A program made the position numbers and the translations under genes. The notes under the pieces were generated by a model. It was given only the letters and a program-made list of their open reading frames with translations. It searched no databases and was not told the DNA's origin. A stretch of DNA of 64,000 nucleotides from positions 1,736,001 to 1,800,000 of the forward strand of contig NZ_CP160398.1 in assembly GCF_040729435.1 (NCBI RefSeq). Reading direction: 5' to 3'. Each line of letters starts with the position of its first letter. Within the stretch, counting starts at the first letter, position 1. Positions 1-8,857 of the stretch are shown here, in pieces. This DNA is from Pseudomonas sp. HOU2. Its GTDB lineage: Bacteria; Pseudomonadota; Gammaproteobacteria; Pseudomonadales; Pseudomonadaceae.

Positions 1-332
1 GGGGTCAGCTCAAGAAACACAAAGCCCAGGCCCGGCAAGGCACTGCGCAGCACTTCGCGATAACTGTGTTTAAGGGCCGAGCAGGTCAGCACCGGACGCT
101 CGCCGAGTGCATCGACACGACGCAGCTCAACGCACAGGCTGTCGAGCCAGCCGGCACGGTCGTCGTCGTTCAGGGGGATCCCCGCGCTCATCTTTTCGAT
201 GTTGGCGGCCGGATGAAAAGTATCGCCTTCAATGGCAGTGGCGCCGCTCAATTGGCACAGGGCCTGGCTGACGCACGTCTTGCCGCAACCGGCAACGCCC
301 ATGATGACCAGGGCGGTGATGGGATGACTCAT
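1..332 (-). CDS. gntK: Gluconokinase, 3' end cut by window edge
   Basis: Phosphorylates gluconate to 6-phosphogluconate in the cytoplasm, feeding the Entner-Doudoroff pathway. The reverse strand reads MSHPITALVIMGVAGCGKT and so on: the P-loop GVAGCGKT lies near residues 12-19, followed by the family motif GDTFHP at about residues 37-42. Only the first 110 codons lie in the window; the normal length is about 170-180 residues. It diverges from gntR, its usual neighbour and repressor. Identification is by P-loop, family motif and context together. Confidence 0.93.
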   Translation of the reverse strand, partial: MSHPITALVIMGVAGCGKTCVSQALCQLSGATAIEGDTFHPAANIEKMSAGIPLNDDDRAGWLDSLCVELRRVDALGERPVLTCSALKHSYREVLRSALPGLGFVFLELT

Positions 333-353
333 ATAACACCTCAGCGCGCAGAC

Positions 354-367
354 AGCGCTACCTTTGC
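354..367 (-). promoter_or_regulatory. Candidate GntR operator, gntK-proximal
   Basis: Read on the minus strand this is GC-A-AAG-G-TAGCGCT. It matches the P. aeruginosa GntR operator as I recall it (AC-N-AAG-N-TAGCGCT), except that GC replaces AC. It sits 22 bases upstream of the gntK start. Confidence 0.6.
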
Positions 368-505
368 TAGCTATGACTCTAGTGCACAGGCAGAAGTTGC
401 CGACGCCTTCTTGTCGTTTTTTTGGGTTGCAGCAGGTTTTCGCCCAACGCCAAAAAGCGAGGATCAGGCAGGACCTCGCTTACGCATTTGCAGCTGCATC
501 AGGAC

Positions 506-519
506 AGCGCTACCTTAGT
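506..519 (-). promoter_or_regulatory. Candidate GntR operator, gntR-proximal
   Basis: The minus strand reads AC-T-AAG-G-TAGCGCT, a complete match to the recalled GntR operator AC-N-AAG-N-TAGCGCT. It lies 30 bases upstream of the gntR ATG, consistent with autorepression. Confidence 0.65.
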
Positions 520-548
520 GCCTTGATTTTTGTTTGGCAAGCCGCCCG

Positions 549-1580
549 ATGACCACCCCTAAAAACGATAAAAACACTCGCACCACCGGCCGTCCCACCC
601 TTAATGAAGTTGCCCGTCTGGCCGGCGTCAGTCCGATTACCGCCTCCCGCGCCCTGCGTGGGGTCAGCACCGTGGCCACCGAACTGGTGGAAAAAGTGCA
701 AAAAGCCGCGCTCGAACTCAACTACGTGGTCAACCCAGCCGCCCGCGCCCTGGCCTCGGCGCAGAGCCATTCGGTGGTGGTGCTGGTGCCGTCGCTGTCC
801 AACCTGTTGTTCATCGATACGCTGGAAGCCATTCATCGGGTGCTGACGCCCAAAGGCTTCGAAGTGCTGATCGGCAACTTCCACTACTCGCGCGATGAAG
901 AAGAAAACCTGCTGCGCAATTACATGGCCTATCAGCCGCGCGGTTTTCTGCTGACCGGGTTTGATCGCACGGAAAGTTCGCGGCGGATGATCGAGGCCAG
1001 CAATATCCCCTGCGTGTACATGATGGAACTCGACAGCGCCGCCGGAGTGAATTGCGTGGGTTTCTCGCAGCTCAGCGCCGGCGAAACCGCCGCCGAGCAT
1101 TTGCTCTCTCGAGGGCGCAAGCGCCTGGCCTACATCGGCGCGCAACTCGATCAGCGCACCTTGTTGCGCGGTGAAGGTTTCCGCAAAGCCTTGCAGAAGG
1201 CCGGTCGTTACGACCCGGATCTGGAAGTGCTGACCCCGCGCGCCTCGTCCGTGGGCCTGGGCGGTGAACTGTTCCTGCAACTGCTGGCGGCGCATCCGGA
1301 TGTCGATGCGATATTCTTCGGCAACGACGACCTGGCGCAGGGTGCGCTGCTGGAGGCGTTGCGCAACGGGATCAAGATCCCCGAGCAGGTGGCGATCCTC
1401 GGCTTCAACGACTTGCCGATGTCCGAACACATGGTCCCGCGCCTGAGCAGCATCAACACCCCACGCGAGGCGATCGGCCGGCGCGCGGCGGAGCAGATGT
1501 TGACGTTGATGGCGGGGAATAGTGTGGCGCGGCCGGTAGAGGATATGGGTTTTGAACTGAAGATTCGCGAGAGTACCTGA
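549..1580 (+). CDS. gntR: LacI-family gluconate repressor GntR
   Basis: Transcriptional repressor of gluconate and glucose metabolism genes. The N-terminal LacI helix-turn-helix is plain (TLNEVARLAGVSPITASRAL, about residues 16-35), followed by a periplasmic-binding-protein-like effector domain of about 270 residues that should bind gluconate or 6-phosphogluconate. The 343-residue length is normal. The ATG at 549 is preferred over an in-frame TTG at 534, since MTTPKNDK gives the usual short leader before the helix-turn-helix. It diverges from gntK over two matching operator-like sequences. Assignment as GntR rather than PtxS or another LacI member rests on the gntK neighbour and these operators. 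Confidence 0.9.
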   Translation: MTTPKNDKNTRTTGRPTLNEVARLAGVSPITASRALRGVSTVATELVEKVQKAALELNYVVNPAARALASAQSHSVVVLVPSLSNLLFIDTLEAIHRVLTPKGFEVLIGNFHYSRDEEENLLRNYMAYQPRGFLLTGFDRTESSRRMIEASNIPCVYMMELDSAAGVNCVGFSQLSAGETAAEHLLSRGRKRLAYIGAQLDQRTLLRGEGFRKALQKAGRYDPDLEVLTPRASSVGLGGELFLQLLAAHPDVDAIFFGNDDLAQGALLEALRNGIKIPEQVAILGFNDLPMSEHMVPRLSSINTPREAIGRRAAEQMLTLMAGNSVARPVEDMGFELKIREST

Positions 1581-1607
1581 CCTTTGAAATCCTGTCGGAA
1601 GCAATCC

Positions 1608-1698
1608 CTGTGGGAGCTGGCTTGCCAGCGATGGCGTCGGGTCAGTCGATACAGTGTTGACTGATACACCGCAATCGCTGGCAAGCCAGCTCCCACAG
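1608..1698. repeat. REP doublet (REPIN-like), family A
   Basis: Inverted pair of a 25-base unit beginning CTGTGGGAGCTGGCTTGCC, separated by about 41 bases, between convergent gntR and a LysR gene. The same unit recurs at 31477, 39804, 52180, 53716, 60374 and 63667. Confidence 0.9.
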
Positions 1699-1727
1699 TT
1701 TTTTGGTACACCCACCCTGTGCATGTA

Positions 1728-2600
1728 TCAGTGGCTGAGCAGTTCGACCAGGGCCGATGCGCCCTTCTGCAACGGCTGGCTCTTGAGCCACACCGCGTGC
1801 ACCGGCAGCACCAGCCCGTTTTCTATATTGCGGAAATTCAGGCGTTTCAAGCGCCCACTGTCCAGCCACGGCTGCACCACCGACAACGGGAAATTGCCCC
1901 AGCCCAACCCCGCCTCGACCATCTCCAACGCCGTCTCCAGCGTGTCAGTGCGCCAGTGCGATTCGGCCACCAGTGGCCGGGTTTCGCTGATCGGCAAGTC
2001 GCGGCTGGCGACGAAGATCTGCCGCACATGCACCAGGTCTTCGAGAAACAGATCCTGCCCCTGCAACAACGGACTGTCCGCCGCAAGTGTGGCGATCATC
2101 CGTTCGCTGCCGACAAACTGAAAACGCTCCAGCACGTTCATGCTCAACCCGGCGAACGCCAGACACACGCTGACGCGGCCGCTGTGCAGCATCGCCAGCA
2201 CGTCGTCCTGCGGCGCGGTCAGCACTTCGATGTCGAGCAGCGGATGACGCTCGGCAATCACCTTGATCGCGGCGAGCAAACGCCGACGCTCGATGTCGGC
2301 GACCACGCCAATCGACAGCTTGCTCTCCAGCCCCAGGGACAACTCCACCGCGTGCACCTGCAACTGCTTGAGCTGTTCGGCGATCAGCCGCGCGTGGGGC
2401 ACCAGCGAAAGCGCCATGGCGGTCGGTTGCGGTTCACGATGGCTGCGGTCGAACAAGGCATAACCAAGCTCCGCTTCCAGGTTGCCGATGCCCATGCTCA
2501 CTGCCGAAGGCACCCGACCCAAAGCGCGGGCGGCTGCGGAGAAGGAGCCGCGCTCGATCACGGCAAGGAACAATTCGATGCTGTCGCTGTTGAAATTCAA
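1728..2600 (-). CDS. LysR-family regulator, divergent from PACE efflux gene
   Basis: LysR-type transcription factor of about 290 residues. The N-terminal winged helix-turn-helix shows FLAVIERGSFSAAARALG near residues 11-28, followed by an effector-binding domain. I place the start at the TTG at 2600 (MNFNSDSIELF), which has an AGGTGG ribosome site 4 bases upstream and gives the usual LysR N-terminus. A longer GTG start at 2618 is open but lacks a ribosome site. It diverges from the PACE transporter at 2722, the arrangement seen for AceR/AceI, so control of that gene is the likely role. The ligand is unknown. Confidence 0.88.
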   Translation of the reverse strand: MNFNSDSIELFLAVIERGSFSAAARALGRVPSAVSMGIGNLEAELGYALFDRSHREPQPTAMALSLVPHARLIAEQLKQLQVHAVELSLGLESKLSIGVVADIERRRLLAAIKVIAERHPLLDIEVLTAPQDDVLAMLHSGRVSVCLAFAGLSMNVLERFQFVGSERMIATLAADSPLLQGQDLFLEDLVHVRQIFVASRDLPISETRPLVAESHWRTDTLETALEMVEAGLGWGNFPLSVVQPWLDSGRLKRLNFRNIENGLVLPVHAVWLKSQPLQKGASALVELLSH

Positions 2601-2721
2601 AACACCACCTATCACCAAAACTGAAAGCTACTGACTTTTTCTGTCACCGCTATTGAAGCTATCTTTCGCCGCCTCCGCCAGTCCCGCTGGCCATCGAGTT
2701 CAAGACAGAGGCAAAATTTCC

Positions 2722-3162
2722 ATGCAAGGCGTCAAACGCAAACTGGTCTATGTGTCGCTCTACGAAGTGATCGGCATGACTTTCTCCGCCCTCGGTCTGG
2801 CGCTGTTGTCCGGCACCTCGCCCGGCAGCACCGGCCCACTGGCGGTGATCATCACCACTATCGCGGTGACCTGGAATTTCATCTACACCTCGCTGTTCGA
2901 GCACTGGGAAAGCCGTCAGAAGTCGCGCACCCGCACGGTCAAACGGCGCATCGCCCACGCCGTGGGTTTTCAACTGACGCTGATCGTGTTCCTGATTCCG
3001 CTGATTGCCTGGTGGATGAACATCAGTCTGGTGCAGGCGTTTCTGCTGGATCTGGCGCTGATCATCTTCATCCCGTGCTACACGTTTGCCTTCAACTGGC
3101 TGTTCGATCGCATCTTCGGCTTGCCGGCGTCGGCGCTGCCCGATTCCGCCGCTGCGGCATAA
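2722..3162 (+). CDS. PACE-family multidrug efflux pump
   Basis: Small inner-membrane protein of 146 residues with four hydrophobic segments in two tandem bacterial-transmembrane-pair halves, the architecture of proteobacterial antimicrobial compound efflux (AceI-type) pumps that export chlorhexidine and similar biocides. An acidic residue in the first membrane segment (VSLYEVIGM, Glu near residue 14) matches the proton-coupling Glu of the family. The ATG at 2722 removes 23 residues of an implausible upstream extension and begins MQGVKRKLVYVSLYE, typical for the family. A LysR gene diverges immediately upstream. Substrate specificity is inference from family only. Confidence 0.88.
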   Translation: MQGVKRKLVYVSLYEVIGMTFSALGLALLSGTSPGSTGPLAVIITTIAVTWNFIYTSLFEHWESRQKSRTRTVKRRIAHAVGFQLTLIVFLIPLIAWWMNISLVQAFLLDLALIIFIPCYTFAFNWLFDRIFGLPASALPDSAAAA

Positions 3163-3193
3163 ATCGTTAATTGGTAAGTAGTTATTGCAAGAA

Positions 3194-3223
3194 ATCGGCG
3201 GTATTCCGGGGCAAACCGCCGAT
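3194..3223. repeat. Perfect 9-bp inverted repeat
   Basis: ATCGGCGGT and ACCGCCGAT flank a 12-base loop, 32 bases after the PACE stop codon and 52 bases before the MFS start. There is no T-run on either side, so it could be a weak terminator hairpin or an operator for the MFS gene. Confidence 0.5.
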
Positions 3224-3275
3224 ATTCACAATCCATCAACTCCGATAGCAGGCTAAGCTTTTCCATCAATAAAAA

Positions 3276-4712
3276 ATGGATCCGCCGATGACTGCTCACG
3301 CCCCCGCCGCCGCGCAACGCGACGGCATCGATCCGATACGCGCCGCCGAGATTTCCGCCCGCATCGACCGCCTCCCCGCCGTCGCCACCATCTGGCGGCT
3401 GGTGGCGCTGTTGTCGATTGGCGGTTTCTTCGAACTCTACGATTTGTTCCAGACCGCCTACATCAGCCCAGGGCTGATCCGTGACGGGATCTTCGCCACC
3501 GGCAATCAGGGCGTGTTCGGCTTTTCCGATCAGGCGGCGTTCGCTTCGGCGACCTTTCTGGGTCTGTTCCTCGGCGCCAGCCTGCTCAGCCCATTGGCCG
3601 ATCGTTTCGGCCGCCGCGCGATCTTCACCTTTGCGCTGGTCTGGTACACGGTGGCCACGGTGCTGATGGGCATCCAGAGCTCGGCGCTGGGGATTATCTG
3701 CATGCGTTTTCTGGTGGGGATCGGGCTGGGTATCGAGCTGGTGACCATCGACGCTTACCTCTCGGAACTGGTGCCCAAACGCATGCGCAGCTCGGCGTTT
3801 GCCTTTGCGTTTTTCGTGCAGTTTCTGTCGGTGCCGGCGGTGGCGCTGATGTCGTGGTGGCTGGTGCCGCAGGCGCCGTTCGGTGTGTCCGGCTGGCGCT
3901 GGGTGGTGCTGGCGAGCGCGGTGTTTGCGCTGTTCATCTGGTGGCTGCGCAAGCGCCTGCCAGAGTCGCCGCGCTGGCTGGCGCAGCACGGGCGTTTCGA
4001 TGAGGCGAACAGGATTCTCGACGACATCGAAGCCCGCTGCGAGAAGGATCACCGCCAACCGCTGGACGCCCCGGAAGCGGTGCCTGTGGATGTCGAGGGC
4101 AAGGGCCGCTTCGCCGATATCTGGCAGCCACCGTATCGCCGTCGGGCGCTGATGCTGATCGTCTTCCACGTGTTCCAGGCGATCGGTTTCTTCGGCTTCG
4201 GCAATTGGTTGCCGGCGCTTCTATCGGGCCAAGGCGTGAGCGTCACTCACAGCCTGATGTACGCGTTCATCATCACCCTCGCCTACCCGCTCGGGCCGTT
4301 GCTATTCGTAAAGTTCGCCAACCGTTTCGAGAACAAATGGCAGATCGTCGGCTCGGCCCTCGGCGCCATGACGTTCGGCACCTTGTTCGCACTGCAGACC
4401 AGCGCCTTCGGCCTGATCTTTTGCGGGGTGATGATCACCTTCTGCAACGCCTGGCTGAGCTTCAGTTATCACTCGTACCAGAGCGAACTGTTCCCGACCA
4501 ACATCCGCGCCCGGGCGGTGGGTTTCTGCTATTCGTTCAGCCGTTTATCGACGGTGTTCAGCAGCCTGTTGATCGGGCTGTTCCTCGACCACTTCGGCAC
4601 GCCCGGGGTGCTCGCGTTCATTGTCAGCAGCATGCTGATCGTGATGCTGACCATCGGCGGGTTCGGCCCGCGTACGCGCAATCTGGCGCTGGAAAACATT
4701 GCCCATCGCTGA
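3276..4712 (+). CDS. MFS transporter, sugar-porter type
   Basis: Inner-membrane secondary transporter of 478 residues with twelve predicted membrane helices. Family marks are the loop 2-3 motif LADRFGRR and the sugar-porter signature RLPESPRWLAQHG after helix 6, followed by a cytoplasmic loop of about 50 residues. This places it with proton-coupled symporters of sugars, aromatic acids or nicotinate, but nothing in the sequence fixes the substrate. A second in-frame ATG at 3288 is an equally possible start. It stands alone, with no catabolic genes beside it. Confidence 0.85.
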   Translation: MDPPMTAHAPAAAQRDGIDPIRAAEISARIDRLPAVATIWRLVALLSIGGFFELYDLFQTAYISPGLIRDGIFATGNQGVFGFSDQAAFASATFLGLFLGASLLSPLADRFGRRAIFTFALVWYTVATVLMGIQSSALGIICMRFLVGIGLGIELVTIDAYLSELVPKRMRSSAFAFAFFVQFLSVPAVALMSWWLVPQAPFGVSGWRWVVLASAVFALFIWWLRKRLPESPRWLAQHGRFDEANRILDDIEARCEKDHRQPLDAPEAVPVDVEGKGRFADIWQPPYRRRALMLIVFHVFQAIGFFGFGNWLPALLSGQGVSVTHSLMYAFIITLAYPLGPLLFVKFANRFENKWQIVGSALGAMTFGTLFALQTSAFGLIFCGVMITFCNAWLSFSYHSYQSELFPTNIRARAVGFCYSFSRLSTVFSSLLIGLFLDHFGTPGVLAFIVSSMLIVMLTIGGFGPRTRNLALENIAHR

Positions 4713-4865
4713 CCGCCCCGCGGTCATCCTCTGCCGCCTGACGGCAAGGGATGACCGCTCTGCTCGGCGCACAAGTCGCGTAACTCGTTGAAATCATGTG
4801 GTTCTTCGCAAAGGCACGGTAATTGCTGCGTCAGGCCCGTCAGCAATTATCCAAAGGTCTCCATC

Positions 4866-5426
4866 ATGATGTTGGTCAGTGCCAAACAGCAGCAACTCGT
4901 TCACTTGCCCAAGCGGCCAGTGGATGACGCGACCACGACCGCCGCTGCCGGTCTGCAAAGCGGCCTGCACGGCGCCATGCTGCAATCGCTGCAGAACCAG
5001 GCTCAGTCGCAAGCCACCGATGCAACCTCAAAGGTCGAGGATTCGGCCACGCAGATCGCCACTCAGCAAGTGGCCGCCGCTACGCGCATCAGCGACAACG
5101 TCGACGAAGCGTTCGCCAAGACCCGCGTCGGTCTGCAAACCACTGATGCCACAACTTCCAAGGCCACTGGCACGTCGGCCACCGACGAGTTCAAGGACTA
5201 CATGAGCAAGTCGCCGGAACAACGTCTGCGCGACAGTATCCTTCAGAGCATGGGCATCACCGAAGACGACATCAAAGCCATGCCGCCGGAGAAACAACTG
5301 GCCATCGGCAAAGAGATTGCCGAGCGTCTGCAGGACAAGATGAAACTGGCGCAGGCGGACAAAGAGAACGTCAATGACGTCAAGGACAGCGACAAGCTGG
5401 CGGACAAGTTTCTCGCGGCGCTTTGA
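4866..5426 (+). CDS. Conserved-type hypothetical, Ala/Thr/Gln-rich
   Basis: Function not recognised. The protein is 186 residues from the ATG at 4866, which has an AAAGG ribosome site about 10 bases upstream; the longer reading from 4788 is less likely. There is no signal peptide and no membrane segment. Residues about 20-115 are low-complexity (Ala, Thr, Gln, Ser), likely disordered or helical. Residues about 120-186 are charged and helical (DEFKDYMSKSPEQRLRDSI, then DDIKAMPPEKQLAIGKEIAE) and look like a small conserved domain. Coding bias matches its neighbours. It is monocistronic, followed by a REP doublet. Confidence 0.75.
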   Translation: MMLVSAKQQQLVHLPKRPVDDATTTAAAGLQSGLHGAMLQSLQNQAQSQATDATSKVEDSATQIATQQVAAATRISDNVDEAFAKTRVGLQTTDATTSKATGTSATDEFKDYMSKSPEQRLRDSILQSMGITEDDIKAMPPEKQLAIGKEIAERLQDKMKLAQADKENVNDVKDSDKLADKFLAAL

Positions 5427-5437
5427 CTGCAAACCCA

Positions 5438-5516
5438 TGTAGGAGCTGCGGCACGCTGCGATCTTTTGATCTTAAAAAACAAAATCAAAAGATCGCAGCG
5501 TGCCGCAGCTCCTACA
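5438..5516. repeat. REP doublet, family B
   Basis: Inverted pair of TGTAGGAGCTGCGGCACG..CTGCGATCTTTTGAT around an A-rich loop, between two convergent genes. Related units lie at 10633, 13311, 21487, 24567, 43914 and 49134. Confidence 0.9.
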
Positions 5517-5533
5517 GGGGTTTGGCGTAACTA

Positions 5534-6853
5534 CTAGTTCAGCTGCAACGTCGCATTGAACTGCCCGATCGCATCCACCACATGCCGTGATCCCTGCTGA
5601 ATCTCCAGAATCACCTCCCCTGCCTCGTTCGCCAGTTCCACACCCAGCCCGGTGCGGCTCAGGCTCGATTGCATGCTCGACACCGCGCTCAGCGACAGGT
5701 CATGGTTTTTGCGCACCACTTCGACAATCTCAAGCGTCGCCTGACTGGTACGCGCCGCGAGACTGCGCACCTCGTCCGCCACCACCGCAAAGCCGCGTCC
5801 GTGCTCACCGGCCCGGGCCGCTTCGATGGCGGCGTTGAGCGCCAGCAGGTTGGTCTGATCGGCGATGCCGCGGATGGTCTGGACGATGGTGCCGATGATG
5901 TCCGATTGCTTGCTGACCGCATCGATGCTCAGCGCCGCTTCGTTGAGGTCGCGGGAAATGTCCTGAATGATCTGCACCGTTTGCTGCACGACCTGTGAGC
6001 CTTTTTGCGCGCAGGCGTCGTTTTGGACCGAGGTGCTGTGGGCCGATTCCGCGGCGTTCTGCAGCGTGGTCATCTGGTTGGTGATGTCGCTGGCGAACTT
6101 GACCACCTTGTACAACCGGCCCTTGGTGTCGAACAGCGGGTTGTACGAGGCTTCGAGATAAACCATCTGCCCGGACTTGTTCTTGCGCTCGAAACGGTGC
6201 GAGTGATATTCGCCGCGATTGAGCGACGCCCAGAACGCCTTGTACTGCGCCGATTCGGATTCGGAACGATGACAGAACATGCTGTGGTGATGGCCGACGA
6301 TTTCGTTGAGCGAGTACTGCATGGTTTTCAGAAAGTTGTCGTTGGCGGTAATCACGTTGCCTTCTGGCGTGAACTCGATCACCGCCATCGAACGGCTGAT
6401 TGCCGCCAGCATGCTTTCTTCTTCGTGCTCTTTGTTGACCCGGGCGGTGATGTCCGCCGCGACCTTGATGACACTTTTGACTTGTTTGTCCGGGCCGTAC
6501 ACAGGCATGTAACTTGCTTCGAGCCAGATCTCCTTGCCGGACTTGTTCAAGCGCAGAAACGTGCCGCTGATCGGCTCACCCCGGGCCAGGTCGCGCCATA
6601 ATCTGGCGTATTCCTCGCTGCGGTAAAACGCTTCTTCGCAAAACACCCGGTGATGTTTGCCACGCACTTCCTCGGCGCTGTAGCCCATGGTCTTGCAGAA
6701 GTTTTCGTTGGCATCCAGAACAATGCCTTCGGGGGTGAATTCGATCATCGCCATCGAACGGCTGATCGCCTCTAGCTTGGCGTTGGCTTCGGTCAAGGCG
6801 CAGCTGAAACGCTCGATCTGCTGCAGGTCAGCCTTGTGATGTAGGTTGAACAT
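5534..6853 (-). CDS. Soluble tandem-PAS chemoreceptor, BdlA-like
   Basis: Methyl-accepting chemotaxis-type protein of 439 residues with no membrane segment. Two PAS domains (about residues 25-140 and 145-260) are clear duplicates: each begins AISRSMAxIEFTPEG and ends in a PAC motif near KVAADIT or KFASDIT. The signalling hairpin follows, with the hallmark tip [20 protein letters not shown]. This is the architecture and size of P. aeruginosa BdlA, the biofilm-dispersion sensor, and of Aer-like soluble receptors. Binding of heme or flavin by the PAS domains is possible but not visible. It is monocistronic; the downstream side is a family B repeat. Confidence 0.85.
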   Translation of the reverse strand: MFNLHHKADLQQIERFSCALTEANAKLEAISRSMAMIEFTPEGIVLDANENFCKTMGYSAEEVRGKHHRVFCEEAFYRSEEYARLWRDLARGEPISGTFLRLNKSGKEIWLEASYMPVYGPDKQVKSVIKVAADITARVNKEHEEESMLAAISRSMAVIEFTPEGNVITANDNFLKTMQYSLNEIVGHHHSMFCHRSESESAQYKAFWASLNRGEYHSHRFERKNKSGQMVYLEASYNPLFDTKGRLYKVVKFASDITNQMTTLQNAAESAHSTSVQNDACAQKGSQVVQQTVQIIQDISRDLNEAALSIDAVSKQSDIIGTIVQTIRGIADQTNLLALNAAIEAARAGEHGRGFAVVADEVRSLAARTSQATLEIVEVVRKNHDLSLSAVSSMQSSLSRTGLGVELANEAGEVILEIQQGSRHVVDAIGQFNATLQLN

Positions 6854-7261
6854 GGTTGTATCACCTTCCGCGCGGTCTTTTGATTTGATGAAAGTTCAGG
6901 TCTTTCAGAATCCACCACTACGTTCCACAGAACAGGCACACGCATTCCTCCACAGGAGGAAGTTGTCAGGTGATAAATGACGTTTAATCAAAGAGTCCAT
7001 GCAGCGACGCTCTAATCAAGACATCCTTCTCTTGATAGCCCGCGAGCGGGCCAGCCCTAACGTGCAGAAGAACTTCCATGTAAAACAGGCTCCTTGTTGG
7101 TTCAGTGTCCGGTGCCTTTGAATGCGCACTCTGGCAGCGTTGAAATCACGGCTAACCGATGACGGTCGACATAGTTAGTTACAGCTCAGCATAGCCAGCG
7201 CGAAGCCTTGCGCAAGGCCACTAGTCGGCCAGTATCTGGCACTTTTTGCACAAGAAACGGT
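6854..7261. other. 408-base gap between two minus-strand genes
   Basis: No convincing reading frame, tRNA or known RNA. It holds a 14-base perfect palindrome GCCTTGCGCAAGGC at 7205-7218 and a small GCCCGC/GCGGGC hairpin near 7039-7052. Promoter elements for the BdlA-like gene must lie here, but none is clear enough to mark. Confidence 0.5.
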
Positions 7262-8152
7262 TCAGCGAGTGGCAGCGACCGCCGTATCCGCCAGCAGATC
7301 CAGCAGTGCCTGCACCGCCGCCGACGGCGTCTGCCCCGCAGGCAGCACCAGCGAAAACACCCGTTCGATACGTGGCTGCAGGGCAATCACCCGCAAGCCC
7401 TGACGCTCGGCCGGCAAGGTCATTTCCGGCACCAGGGTCACGCCGAGGTTTTCCCGCACCAGAGTGAAGGCGCTGCTCCATTCGCGCACCTCGACCCGCA
7501 CATCCTGCAACTGCAATCCGGCTTCGGCGGCGAGGCTGCGGGCGTTGGTCGAGCAACCGCCGGTGGCCAGCACAAATGGCAGCGCCGTCAGCTCTTGCAG
7601 GCTGACGCCCTGCTCGGTGCCTCGCAACGCCAACGGATGCCCTGCCGGCACCACCGCCACCCATTCATCACGGCCCAACGGCCCGGCATTGCGCTCGGGC
7701 GCCGGGTTGAGCACCACACCAACATCCACCAGACCGGCCGCGAGCAGGGTTTCCACCTCGTCGTCGCTGACCTCCAGCGCCACCACTTCGATGCCCGGAT
7801 ACAGCCGATTGAACTGGCGCAACAGCGGCGGCAGAAAACTCGCCAGCACCATGGGAAAACTCGCCAGACGAATCGTCCCGCGCAGCATCGGGCGTACGTT
7901 GTCGACGGTCTGGCGAATGGTCTGCAGCGCACCGAGCATCAGCCGCGCCTGCTCGATCACCGGCAGGCCGATGGCGGTGGGCAGGGTCTGGCGGCTCTCG
8001 CGACTGAACAGTTGCACGCCGAGGGTTTCTTCCATCAGCGCCAGGGCCTGACTCGCGCCGGACTGGGTCATGCCGACCCGCTCGGCCGCGCGGGTGATGT
8101 TGCCGTGATCGGCGACGGCGACCACCAGCCGCCAATGCATCAGGTTCATCAT
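7262..8152 (-). CDS. LysR-family regulator, divergent from GST
   Basis: LysR-type regulator of 296 residues. The helix-turn-helix region is NITRAAERVGMTQSGASQAL near residues 18-37, followed by the substrate-binding-like domain. The start at 8152 is preceded by AAGGACAG. It diverges from a glutathione S-transferase gene 99 bases away, so regulation of that gene in response to an electrophile or aromatic compound is a fair inference. No target beyond the neighbour is suggested by the sequence. Confidence 0.88.
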   Translation of the reverse strand: MMNLMHWRLVVAVADHGNITRAAERVGMTQSGASQALALMEETLGVQLFSRESRQTLPTAIGLPVIEQARLMLGALQTIRQTVDNVRPMLRGTIRLASFPMVLASFLPPLLRQFNRLYPGIEVVALEVSDDEVETLLAAGLVDVGVVLNPAPERNAGPLGRDEWVAVVPAGHPLALRGTEQGVSLQELTALPFVLATGGCSTNARSLAAEAGLQLQDVRVEVREWSSAFTLVRENLGVTLVPEMTLPAERQGLRVIALQPRIERVFSLVLPAGQTPSAAVQALLDLLADTAVAATR

Positions 8153-8251
8153 GGCAGTAGCTGTCCTTATGGCAGGTTTCTGAAAGATTAATTTTACCGA
8201 GGGGTCGGCGCACTATGACACTGGCGCCAAATCCTCACCAGAGAGCTGCCG

Positions 8252-8845
8252 ATGAAGCTGTATTACGCCCCGCAAGCCTGTTCACTGGCGCCGCACATTG
8301 TGCTGCGCGAACTGAAGCTGCCCTTCGTGCTGATCCGCGTCGACAACCGCAGCAAGCGCACCGCCAGCGGTGAAGACTTCCTGGCGATCAATCCCAAGGG
8401 TTATGTCGCGGCCTTGCAACTGGACGACGGCGCGGTGCTCACCGAAGGCCCGGTGATCCTGCAGTATCTGGCGGATCTGCAACCACAGTCAGGGCTGGCG
8501 CCGGCACCCGGCAGTTTCGAACGCCTGCGTCTGCAGGAGTGGCTGAATTTCATTTCCAGCGAGATCCACGGCGGCCTCGGCGCGCTGTTCGATGAGCGGC
8601 TGCCGGCCGAGGTGATCAAGGAGAAGTTGTTCAGGCGTTTTGCGGTGTTGGTGACGGTGCTGGAGCAGCAGGATTATTTGCTGCCGAGTGGTTTCAGCGT
8701 GGCGGATGCGTTGTTGTTTGTGGTGTTGCGCTGGGCCGGGTTGTTTGACATTGATTTGGCGCAGTGGCCGGCGCTGGCGCGGTTTCAGGCGCGCGTCGAG
8801 CAGCGGCCGACCGTGATGGCGGCGTTGGCGGCAGAAGCGGCGTAG
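8252..8845 (+). CDS. Glutathione S-transferase
   Basis: Cytoplasmic glutathione transferase of 197 residues. The thioredoxin-like N-terminal domain starts MKLYYAPQACSLAPHIVLRE, with Cys-10 where bacterial beta-class enzymes have their catalytic cysteine. The cis-Pro loop is at GYVAALQL and the glutathione-binding Glu-Gly-Pro at LTEGPVILQYLAD (residues about 71-83). An all-helical C-terminal domain follows. It conjugates glutathione to electrophiles or acts as a thiol peroxidase; the substrate cannot be read from the sequence. A LysR regulator diverges upstream and a REP doublet follows. Confidence 0.9.
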   Translation: MKLYYAPQACSLAPHIVLRELKLPFVLIRVDNRSKRTASGEDFLAINPKGYVAALQLDDGAVLTEGPVILQYLADLQPQSGLAPAPGSFERLRLQEWLNFISSEIHGGLGALFDERLPAEVIKEKLFRRFAVLVTVLEQQDYLLPSGFSVADALLFVVLRWAGLFDIDLAQWPALARFQARVEQRPTVMAALAAEAA

Positions 8846-8857
8846 GCCGGTGGATTA

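Noticed and set aside
66..518. 150-codon plus-strand frame over gntK
   Set aside because: Antisense to gntK, whose P-loop and start codon are clear on the minus strand; it also runs across the operator region.
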